A stretch of 14,242 nucleotides of DNA from the NCBI GenBank assembly GCA_025058915.1, contig JANXEC010000015.1, positions 1-14,242 on the forward strand, read 5' to 3'. Every line of letters starts with the position of its first letter. Position 1 is the stretch's first letter. The notes under the pieces were generated by a model. It was not told the origin of the DNA. It made no database searches and saw only the letters and a list, made by a program, of their open reading frames with translations. This DNA is from Microcaldota archaeon. Lineage in GTDB: Archaea; Micrarchaeota; Micrarchaeia; Anstonellales; J096. Made by a program: the position numbers and the translations under genes. Positions 6,246 through 12,489 of the stretch are shown piece by piece.

Positions 6246-7989
6246 AATATCTCCAAGGAGTATAGAGTTCATATGTATCAAAATCCTCTCTGACAATCTC
6301 TATGCCTCTGTAGTCTCTATTCTCTAGATTCTCCAGTGCAGACAGGAGTTGATGTGGGAACAAAGGTCTACCTGTGTATTTCATAATCAGAAAATCTGCG
6401 TCGACATTCACAAACATCCTGAGGAATCTATACAGAGCCATGTTGGAATTATTCTCAACGAATCCTATCCTGTCATAATTCTTGAATATGCTCTCTATCT
6501 TACCAGAGTCAATGGGATAGACCCAACTGAAATGTATAATATCGAAATCAATACTACTGTGTATATCTAATACAGGTAATATCTGACTTCCCCAGACTAC
6601 GATTGCTCTTTTCGATCCTTTAGAATACACAGTAGGTAAAGTATTCTCTCTTTCTAGTATAGTTGATATCTTTCTGGATCTCTTCTCTACTTGCTTTACC
6701 CTCTCACTGAAACTCTCTGTACTAAAACTATCCTCCATGTGTTCATAGCTAGATGCTACATGCATTCCTCCTCTCACTCCAGGAACAGGCATTCTAGATA
6801 TTCCATCATCCTGAGCCTCATATCTAGAGAACCTCTTAGTGTTAGGTAGTTCTTCGAGAATATTATCATATATGATCTTGCCATGATCTACCTCAACCTT
6901 TGGGAAACCATCCACACTAAATGATGTCTCCGAGAGGAATTTATCAGATAGCACAAACACAGGTAATTGATATCTCTGAGCTAAGTTCAGTGCCTCTGCC
7001 ATGTAAGTATATGCCTGTATAGGTGTACCAGGAGCCAGGATTATTTTAGGGAAATCCCCTTGCCCTGCACCCCATATCTGGAACAGATCTGCCTGTTCTG
7101 TCCAGGTAGGCATACCTGTAGATGGTCCAACTCTCTGGGATACAAAGAACACTATAGGTGTCTCTGCAATACCAGCCATGCTCACAGTCTCTGTCATCAA
7201 TGCAAATCCACCTCCACTGGTTCCAGTGATTGCTCTAACACCTGCATAGTTGGCTCCAACTGCTATGTTAGCAGCAGCGATTTCATCTTCTGCCTGAAGA
7301 ACAAATATTTTAGCATCATCTTTCACAGATATCAAAAAATGAAAGAGACTTGAGGCAGGAGTCATCGGATAGAAACATGCCAATTTCATTCCACCTGCAA
7401 TAGCCCCTAGACCAAACGCTTCATTACCAGACACGATGTATTTCCTAGGACCTACTCTAGATATAGTTCTATCCGATCTATAATCATTCGATATTTCATA
7501 ACCGATATCGATCGCCCTGAGATTGCTATCAAGAATCTCCTTACTTTTAGACCCAAACATTTTGTTTACTGCGTTTCTAACATCCTCTCTAGGATAATTC
7601 AGTATTCCTAATAACACTGATGTGATTAGCATGTTCTTTACCTTTGGATTCAGACTCTGTTTCTGGATTATATCATTTACATTCACCTTTATTCCCTCTG
7701 GGATCTGATCGTCTCCTATAACAATTGACTCTGCATGTAGAGTATCTTTTAGATATTTATATCCATCCTTACCGATACTTAGAAGAACATCTGTTCTGTG
7801 GATTGGTGAGTATATTTTTCCATCTGATACTCTGACGTGAACTACATTCAATCCACCTTTGATAAGAGATGGGTACTCTGGATAGGCTATTACGTTGTAT
7901 CCTAACTTTGCAAACAGTTTGGCTAGCAAATTACCTATAGAGAAAGCCCCCTCTCCTGCAAGAGCAGCTACCTTTATGTTCAGATCCAT
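6244..7989 (-). CDS. korA: 2-oxoacid:ferredoxin oxidoreductase, fused gamma-alpha subunit
   Basis: 581 residues. Residues 1 to about 175 are the gamma domain: AGEGAFSIGNLLAKLFAKLG at 11-30, then YPEYPSLIKGG at 36-46. The rest is the alpha chain, with SGNEAFGLGAIAGG (187-200), then YPMTPAS (207-213), the Y-P-x-T-P motif involved in 2-oxoacid recognition in the Sulfolobus-type enzyme. Next come the QAEDEIAAANIAVGANYAG and GTSGGGFALMTE stretches and STGMPTWTEQADL (290-302), all family hallmarks. The alpha and gamma fusion is typical of the two-subunit archaeal enzymes. The ATG at 7989 lies 23-26 nt from a TTTTTTAAA box (8012-8020), so the message is probably leaderless. korB follows at 9 nt. A separate [4Fe-4S] delta subunit is absent, as expected; a soluble ferredoxin must accept electrons. 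Confidence 0.93.
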   Translation of the reverse strand: MDLNIKVAALAGEGAFSIGNLLAKLFAKLGYNVIAYPEYPSLIKGGLNVVHVRVSDGKIYSPIHRTDVLLSIGKDGYKYLKDTLHAESIVIGDDQIPEGIKVNVNDIIQKQSLNPKVKNMLITSVLLGILNYPREDVRNAVNKMFGSKSKEILDSNLRAIDIGYEISNDYRSDRTISRVGPRKYIVSGNEAFGLGAIAGGMKLACFYPMTPASSLFHFLISVKDDAKIFVLQAEDEIAAANIAVGANYAGVRAITGTSGGGFALMTETVSMAGIAETPIVFFVSQRVGPSTGMPTWTEQADLFQIWGAGQGDFPKIILAPGTPIQAYTYMAEALNLAQRYQLPVFVLSDKFLSETSFSVDGFPKVEVDHGKIIYDNILEELPNTKRFSRYEAQDDGISRMPVPGVRGGMHVASSYEHMEDSFSTESFSERVKQVEKRSRKISTILERENTLPTVYSKGSKRAIVVWGSQILPVLDIHSSIDFDIIHFSWVYPIDSGKIESIFKNYDRIGFVENNSNMALYRFLRMFVNVDADFLIMKYTGRPLFPHQLLSALENLENRDYRGIEIVREDFDTYELYTPWRY

Positions 7990-8011
7990 GCACAGTGATT
8001 ATACACTAGGG

Positions 8012-8020
8012 TTTAAAAAA
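8012..8020 (-). promoter_or_regulatory. TATA box of korAB; T-run may also end the rhodanese transcript
   Basis: On the minus strand this reads TTTTTTAAA, 23 nt before the korA ATG. It also lies within the only 53 nt after the rhodanese stop on the same strand, next to another T5 run at about 8032-8036. Archaeal transcription can end at oligo-T tracts, so the same T-run could serve as terminator and promoter element. The terminator role is inference. Confidence 0.55.
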
Positions 8021-8042
8021 TATCCTTGAAAAATTTCACTCA

Positions 8043-8633
8043 TCAACACATTTCTGCAGTACACACATCTATCACAGGTCCCTGATACACACCAGGATCT
8101 GGACCTGAATGTATGAAATAGCTCATGTTAACAATATCATATTCTACATCATGCAGGAAGATCTTCGGAAAGTATCTCCATTCATTCCATCCTACAGCAA
8201 GTTTCTTGACATATATTCCATGCTTTGCTAGAATAGCACCGATCTTGTCACCGGTCTTACATGGAGTGCTGTAGCAATATACAATAATCTGTTTGTCAGG
8301 ATATTTCTCCTTGAGCTCTCTGAATTGCCTGATTATATCTGGATTATCATAGTAGGATGTGTTTGGATTGATATACGCTGGTATGTTGATAGCCCCTACT
8401 ATATGTTCTCTTCTGTATTCAAATGCACTCCTAAGATCGACTAAGATAAAGCTATCGTCTCCGATTGATATTCTCTTCAATAGGGAATGTGGGCTCACCT
8501 CAATATCAGACTTCATCTGATAGTACTGTTCATAAATGTTATATGATAGTAGTTTTGAACCTATATATCCCCCTATTGCTCCCGATAGAAAACTTATCAG
8601 TATAACAGAGATTATCTTGTGATCAATGTACAT
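8043..8633 (-). CDS. Membrane-anchored rhodanese-domain protein with extra cysteines
   Basis: 196 residues. Residues 7-30 form an N-terminal transmembrane anchor with a Gly-rich face (SGAIGGYIGS), and a rhodanese domain follows at about 45-158. Domain signs: FILVDLRSAFEYRREHIVGA (62-81, the D-[VL]-R...E-[YF]-x-x-x-H-I-x-G-A motif) and active-site Cys120 in IIVYCYSTPCKTGDKIG. Rhodaneses carry a persulfide on this Cys. Here the loop holds a second cysteine, Cys125, and the C-terminus ends in CTAEMC (Cys191, Cys196). Four cysteines in two pairs suggest thiol/disulfide chemistry rather than simple sulfur transfer, but this is inference. The domain probably faces outward, given few positive charges after the anchor. 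It overlaps the upstream ferredoxin gene by 11 nt, with AGAGGT 11 nt before the ATG as ribosome binding site. Confidence 0.82.
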   Translation of the reverse strand: MYIDHKIISVILISFLSGAIGGYIGSKLLSYNIYEQYYQMKSDIEVSPHSLLKRISIGDDSFILVDLRSAFEYRREHIVGAINIPAYINPNTSYYDNPDIIRQFRELKEKYPDKQIIVYCYSTPCKTGDKIGAILAKHGIYVKKLAVGWNEWRYFPKIFLHDVEYDIVNMSYFIHSGPDPGVYQGPVIDVCTAEMC

Positions 8634-8907
8634 ACTTTATCTTTACCTCTCCACCCTTTATTCGAGATACACACATCAGTCTTGGATTCTTTGCTGTTGA
8701 GGGTGGTAATGTACTTAGGGTCATGCTCTCCATCTCTCCAGGTTCCTCTAGGTTTTCCTTGCCCTCTACCACATCAACCAGACATGTTGTACACACCCCT
8801 TCTCTACATGCAAACAGTAAATTTGTCTTTCCATCTAACTCTACCAGCAAACTACCATCAGGTACCTCTACTATCTTTCGCTCATCTAATACATTAACTC
8901 TAGCCAT
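8623..8907 (-). CDS. [2Fe-2S] plant-type ferredoxin
   Basis: 94 residues, the size of a stand-alone plant/adrenodoxin-like ferredoxin. The cluster motif is complete: Cys34, Cys39 and Cys42 in ACREGVCTTCLVDV (C-x4-C-x2-C), then Cys79 in RLMCVSRI. An acidic stretch EGKENLEEPGEMES between them is usual in the family. It carries single electrons in the cytoplasm; the partner is unknown. The ATG at 8907 lies about 22 nt from a TTTTTAAA box (8929-8936), so the message is leaderless. It overlaps the rhodanese gene by 11 nt and is divergent from the DUF59 gene. The pairing with a membrane rhodanese is not one I can link to a known pathway. Confidence 0.92.
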   Translation of the reverse strand: MARVNVLDERKIVEVPDGSLLVELDGKTNLLFACREGVCTTCLVDVVEGKENLEEPGEMESMTLSTLPPSTAKNPRLMCVSRIKGGEVKIKYVH

Positions 8908-8928
8908 GCTCTATCTTCTGATATAATA

Positions 8929-8936
8929 TTTAAAAA
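8929..8936 (-). promoter_or_regulatory. TATA box of ferredoxin-rhodanese operon
   Basis: TTTTTAAA on the minus strand, 22 nt upstream of ATG 8907. Unlike the other divergent pairs in the window, this gap (71 bp) holds two separate boxes, the second at 8950-8958 for the plus strand. Confidence 0.55.
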
Positions 8937-8949
8937 CCTTGGTATTGGA

Positions 8950-8958
8950 TTTTTAAAA
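8950..8958 (+). promoter_or_regulatory. TATA box of the DUF59 gene
   Basis: TTTTTAAAA, with its centre 25 nt before ATG 8979. No Shine-Dalgarno site precedes the ATG, so a leaderless message is likely. Confidence 0.55.
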
Positions 8959-8978
8959 TCTACTAGTTCTACAACATC

Positions 8979-9320
8979 ATGGATAAGAACCAAGTAATAG
9001 AACGCATAGTTTCAATACTAGAATCCGTAAGGGATCCTGAGTTTGATTATAACATAGTTGAGTTGGGATTAGTGTATGAAATAAGAGTTGATCTGGAGAG
9101 GAAGCATGGCTATATAGCGATGACCCTGACAACACCATTCTGTCCATACGGAGATAGTATCATAGGAGAGGTGAACAGAAAACTAGCTGAGATAGAAGAA
9201 TTAGAATATATAGATCTAGATATCGTGTTTGAACCTGAATGGAACCCTGGATTTATAGAGGAAAATCCAAAAGAAAAACTACTGAAAGGAGGGATATTTA
9301 AGGAGAGGAGGAACTCTTAG
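8979..9320 (+). CDS. DUF59/MIP18 family Fe-S maturation protein (SufT/PaaD-like)
   Basis: 113 residues. The fold's motifs are in order: RDPEFDYNIVELGLVYEI (18-35), AMTLTTPFCPYGD (47-59) with conserved Cys55, and the C-terminal FEPEWNPGF (84-92). Proteins of this family (SufT, Cia2/MIP18, PaaD) help deliver or mature Fe-S clusters. The exact role in archaea is not settled, so I give no symbol. The tail after 95 is short, basic and not recognised. It is divergent from the [2Fe-2S] ferredoxin gene, which fits an Fe-S theme. Its last 23 nt overlap the end of the convergent PRC-barrel gene, the longest tail overlap in the window. Confidence 0.9.
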   Translation: MDKNQVIERIVSILESVRDPEFDYNIVELGLVYEIRVDLERKHGYIAMTLTTPFCPYGDSIIGEVNRKLAEIEELEYIDLDIVFEPEWNPGFIEENPKEKLLKGGIFKERRNS

Positions 9321-9543
9321 ATGGAGTTACCACCACTACATCTGCGATTGATTTTACATTTTCAAACTTGATGCTCTTCTCATTTATAACCTGCTTTGCC
9401 TTCTCTGCAGAGGTAGGTAGATCATCCATCAGCAATCTAGATACTACTCCCTTCTCCATGTCTATTATTATCTCGTGTACTGTCCCTAGAAATTTTCCCG
9501 TGTCTGTAAAAACTTCTTTTCCATACAGATCGGATAGTTTCAT
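9298..9543 (-). CDS. PRC-barrel domain protein
   Basis: 81 residues. This is a single PRC-barrel beta domain: the opening LYGKEVFTDTGKFLGTVHEI (6-25), then IDMEKGVVSRLLM, match archaeal stand-alone PRC-barrel proteins. Such domains act as small protein-interaction modules (RNA processing, photosynthetic complexes, division-linked CdpB proteins in archaea); the role here is unknown. The tail TPSKSSSSP is low complexity. It follows the membrane protein gene by 11 nt, with AGGTGGG (9547-9553) as a Shine-Dalgarno site, so the two are probably made together and may interact at the membrane. Confidence 0.82.
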   Translation of the reverse strand: MKLSDLYGKEVFTDTGKFLGTVHEIIIDMEKGVVSRLLMDDLPTSAEKAKQVINEKSIKFENVKSIADVVVVTPSKSSSSP

Positions 9544-9554
9544 AATCCCACCTA

Positions 9555-10247
9555 TTATTTATTCTCTAGATTCTCCTTTATAAACTTTTCTAGTCTCTTA
9601 GCCACTATGTCCTGTGCTCCTAATCCAAATGCCAGTCCAAATGCTAGTGCAAATCCAAATGCAATACCAGCAAACATTACCAGAACTACATTTCCCACTA
9701 GCTCTACATTTGAACTAGGGAAAATTGCTGGCATTGATACTACAAATCCTAGTATTGCTATGAATGCCTGAACTACCATTGCTAGATAGTCCTTGAACAT
9801 CAGGTGTTCTTTCTCCCTTATCTTGTCAGATATCAGATCTGCAAGCAATAGGAAAACCATCAGTATCACAACTCCCTGGATAAGTGATGACATATATCCC
9901 ATAATACCTACTAATACCTGCTGTATCTGTAGACTCCCTGCGATCTGCTTGATAGATATATCCATTACTAGTACCAATCCTATGAGGAACAGGTATAGGA
10001 ACAGCAATACATTAGCCACCGATTTTATCTCTATACCTAAGAGTGCATCCTTAAGCTTGTACTGCTCAAGTATCTTCTCTAGACCTGCCTTATTCCATAT
10101 CACTGAGATTATGGTTCTAGATATTAACTTTGCAAGCAGCCACACTACTGTTGCTCCTATCAGGAAGATTAGCAGTGGTACTATAGTGTCTACTAGATTG
10201 TTCATTACATTCCTCAGTGTTGTATTTAACATATCTGTGCCGCTCAT
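9555..10247 (-). CDS. Membrane protein with MscS TM3-like conserved TM helix
   Basis: 230 residues with about five transmembrane helices (about 20-45, 78-96, 120-140, 155-175, 184-208). The last is a Gly/Ala/Phe-rich helix, GIAFGFALAFGLAFGLGAQD (194-213), followed by an amphipathic IVAKRLEKFIKENL. This resembles the pore-lining TM3 of small mechanosensitive channels and the 'conserved TM helix' family, but the soluble beta domain of MscS is absent. It may be a channel or a channel-like membrane protein; conduction is not shown by the sequence. ATG 10247 lies about 24 nt from the TATA box at 10269-10277 (leaderless). The PRC-barrel gene follows. Confidence 0.75.
   Translation of the reverse strand: MSGTDMLNTTLRNVMNNLVDTIVPLLIFLIGATVVWLLAKLISRTIISVIWNKAGLEKILEQYKLKDALLGIEIKSVANVLLFLYLFLIGLVLVMDISIKQIAGSLQIQQVLVGIMGYMSSLIQGVVILMVFLLLADLISDKIREKEHLMFKDYLAMVVQAFIAILGFVVSMPAIFPSSNVELVGNVVLVMFAGIAFGFALAFGLAFGLGAQDIVAKRLEKFIKENLENK
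9625..9666. repeat. Short in-gene repeat encoding the Gly-Phe-Ala-rich helix
   Basis: Two tandem 12-nt copies, CCAAATGCCAGT (9625-9636) and CCAAATGCTAGT (9637-9648), differ by one base. A third partial copy, CCAAATGCAATA, is at 9655-9666. They encode the AFGFALAFGLAFG part of the last membrane helix, so protein constraint may explain them. Slippage could vary helix length. Confidence 0.5.
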
Positions 10248-10268
10248 GGTTTATATTTCGGAACGAAT

Positions 10269-10277
10269 ATTTTAAAA
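10269..10277. promoter_or_regulatory. Shared TATA box for MscS-like/PRC operon and antiporter/kae1 operon
   Basis: ATTTTAAAA is near-palindromic. It is about 25 nt from ATG 10247 on the minus strand (leaderless) and about 44 nt from ATG 10316 on the plus strand. The plus-strand start site would then lie near 10299, leaving a leader of about 17 nt that holds a Shine-Dalgarno site. Confidence 0.5.
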
Positions 10278-10304
10278 GATTATCTGAGAATTCACTTTAT
10301 AGCT

Positions 10305-10309
10305 GGTGA
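10305..10309 (+). promoter_or_regulatory. Shine-Dalgarno site of the antiporter gene
   Basis: GGTGA lies 7 nt before ATG 10316 and fixes that start. This is the only operon-leading gene in the window with such a site, matching the longer distance to its TATA box. Confidence 0.6.
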
Positions 10310-10315
10310 AAATTC

Positions 10316-11533
10316 ATGCTAGAGATATTGATGCTGATAGTTCTTATATTTCTCGTTCAGTTTCTATCTAATCTTATCAGAGTTCCTTTCATCATAGCCA
10401 TCCTGTTGTTCTCAGCTCTCATGGGGCCAAATGGATTTATATCTAAGTATTATGGAATAAACATTCTTGATGAGAACTCTATATCTATCATCTCACAATT
10501 GGGTATATTGATGTTACTGTATCTCATAGGATTACAGATCAATCTCAGAGATATATTAGTATATAATATCAAAGCATTAGGATTCTTCCTATTCAGTAAT
10601 ATCTTCGTGGCATTTTTAGTGTATTTACTCATAACTTCAATCATTTTCCCTTGGTTGTCAAAGGAGCTAGCCTTCATCATATCTATCACACTATCTTTCA
10701 CATCCACCGCAATCTACTATGAACTTGCAAAAGATTACAAACTCCACACCAAACCCGAATCAAATCTCCTACTGACTAAGAGTATAATAGAGGATATCAT
10801 TGCACTATTGATACTTGCATTTCTGTTCAAACTCTCTAACATATCAATAACTGATATATCTGCAGAACTATATAATCTATTCATCTCTGGATTGATCTTT
10901 CTAGGTCTGACTGTGATAGTTCTGTTAGTGGCAAGTATATTCAAAGATATAATCAATAGAAACGATATCTCAAACGGGGATGATGATAGTATAAAACAGA
11001 TCTATTTTTCGTTTTTCATGAGCATACTCATAGTGTTGTTGATACTTGCTAAATTGATTGATTTTCCCATTGGAATTGCTGCCTTCATTGCAGGATCTAT
11101 ATCTAGTCTGTTCAGTAGAGAATTCCAGAAGATCAGGGACAGTATATTTCTTTTCTCTGAGACTTTCATATCAATCTTTCTCATATACATAGGTAGTCAA
11201 ATTGATCTAGAGAAACTTATGGATCTGAGTTATTGGAAGATTGCAGGGATATTGATGGTTGTGATTGTTATAGCTAAAACGACAACCTCGATTATCTACT
11301 TCAGAAAACTTGGATATGATACTAGAAACTCATTTCAGATCACTTTTCTGTCTCTAGCAGTAGGAGAGTTCACACTTATAGTCTTCTCTGAGCTTGATAA
11401 AGTATTTGGATTGAGCCTAGTGAACATAGGATTCATACTCATTCTCTCCTCTGTGTTGATATCTGTTGGACTGATGAAAATATCAAATATTATAATGAAA
11501 ACATATGATAGATTTGCAGGTGTTAGATCATGA
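10316..11533 (+). CDS. CPA2-family (Kef/NapA-type) cation/proton antiporter
   Basis: 405 residues, nearly all hydrophobic, with about 12-13 membrane helices and no cytoplasmic TrkA-N/RCK domain. Family signs: an early GPNGFI loop (37-42), LIGLQINLRDI (70-80), the broken-helix stretch FTSTAIYYELAKD (128-140, matching S-S-T-A in Kef), and SIIEDIIALLILAF (156-169) with the Glu159-Asp160 pair at the ion-binding position. CPA2 proteins exchange Na+ or K+ for protons across the membrane; the ion cannot be told from this sequence. The upstream GGTGA and the TATA box at 10269-10277 support this start. The stop overlaps the kae1 start (ATGA, 11530-11533), so the two are co-transcribed and translationally coupled, although they share no obvious function. 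Confidence 0.87.
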   Translation: MLEILMLIVLIFLVQFLSNLIRVPFIIAILLFSALMGPNGFISKYYGINILDENSISIISQLGILMLLYLIGLQINLRDILVYNIKALGFFLFSNIFVAFLVYLLITSIIFPWLSKELAFIISITLSFTSTAIYYELAKDYKLHTKPESNLLLTKSIIEDIIALLILAFLFKLSNISITDISAELYNLFISGLIFLGLTVIVLLVASIFKDIINRNDISNGDDDSIKQIYFSFFMSILIVLLILAKLIDFPIGIAAFIAGSISSLFSREFQKIRDSIFLFSETFISIFLIYIGSQIDLEKLMDLSYWKIAGILMVVIVIAKTTTSIIYFRKLGYDTRNSFQITFLSLAVGEFTLIVFSELDKVFGLSLVNIGFILILSSVLISVGLMKISNIIMKTYDRFAGVRS

Positions 11534-12489
11534 TAGTTCTTGGTATAGAGTCTACTGCACACACTCTTGGAATCGCTATAAAGAGAGATAGAGATATCAT
11601 AAATCTCATAGATACATACCAAGGGGAGTACATACCTAGAGATCTTGCAGAGCATCATGCAAAGGTATTTCTAAAACTCCTGAGGGAAGCATTACAGAAG
11701 GCTTCTATAGAGATGTCTGAGATAGAACTAATATCTGTGAGTCAAGGTCCAGGTATAGGAGCACCTCTATCGTTTGGAATAGGTATGGCGAATTACATAT
11801 CATCAAAGCTAAAGATCCCTCTGATAGGAGTAAACCATGGATATGCCCATATAGAGATTGTTGAATACATGAATGGTAAGAGAGGTGATTTAGCACTATA
11901 CATAAGTGGAGGAAACACTATGATAGTCAGGAGAGAGGACCTCAAGATAATTGGTGAGACTCTGGACATGGGTATAGGAAACATGCTAGATAAGGCTGCT
12001 AGGGAATTAGGACTGAGAGGGGCAGCTGATCTGGAGAGACTGGCATTACAGAGAGACAAATACATTGAATTTCCGTACACTGTGAAAGGAATGAACACAA
12101 CATTCGCAGGTATATATACATATTTCGTGAATTCAATCAAGAAAAATTTAGGCACAAAGGAGAATCTCTCATACTCTCTGTTCCATACTAGTTTCAGTAT
12201 GTTACTCGAGACCTTGGCAAGGGCTGTATTCGCCTACAGAGCAAAGAGTGTAGTGGTATGTGGAGGTGTGGCACAAAGCAAAATACTGAATGTGATGTTA
12301 GATAGTTTCTCAGAACAGTACGGAATAGAAATACTCAGAACAGAGAACCAGTACAATAGGGACAATGCTGCTATGATAGCTGTACTAGGTGAGAGACTCT
12401 ACAATGAAGGATATAGGTCAGAATTTCCTCTCAAATCCATACCAAGATACAGAGTCTCTGATAGTATGAAACACTATATCCGTCTATAG
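11530..12489 (+). CDS. kae1: Kae1, tRNA N6-threonylcarbamoyltransferase catalytic subunit
   Basis: 319 residues, matching stand-alone Kae1; the Bud32 kinase that is fused to it in many euryarchaea is not attached. Kae1 is the catalytic subunit of KEOPS and adds threonylcarbamoyl to A37 of tRNAs reading ANN codons. ASKHA-fold motifs: GIESTAHTLG (5-14), PRDLAEHHAK (36-45), the metal-binding NHGYAHIE with His103 and His107, LYISGGNT (123-130), GETLDMGIGNMLDKAAREL (142-160), and RDNAAMIA with Asp278 as the third metal ligand. Most Kae1 proteins have Cys after NH; here it is Gly104. It follows the antiporter gene with a 4-nt overlap, and AGGTG (11518-11522) is the ribosome binding site. Its end overlaps the aglB end by 16 nt. 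Confidence 0.95.
   Translation: MIVLGIESTAHTLGIAIKRDRDIINLIDTYQGEYIPRDLAEHHAKVFLKLLREALQKASIEMSEIELISVSQGPGIGAPLSFGIGMANYISSKLKIPLIGVNHGYAHIEIVEYMNGKRGDLALYISGGNTMIVRREDLKIIGETLDMGIGNMLDKAARELGLRGAADLERLALQRDKYIEFPYTVKGMNTTFAGIYTYFVNSIKKNLGTKENLSYSLFHTSFSMLLETLARAVFAYRAKSVVVCGGVAQSKILNVMLDSFSEQYGIEILRTENQYNRDNAAMIAVLGERLYNEGYRSEFPLKSIPRYRVSDSMKHYIRL

Noticed and set aside
9793..10275. Plus-strand open frame of 160 codons
   Set aside because: Antisense to the MscS-like membrane protein; runs through the promoter at 10269-10277 and has no family motif.
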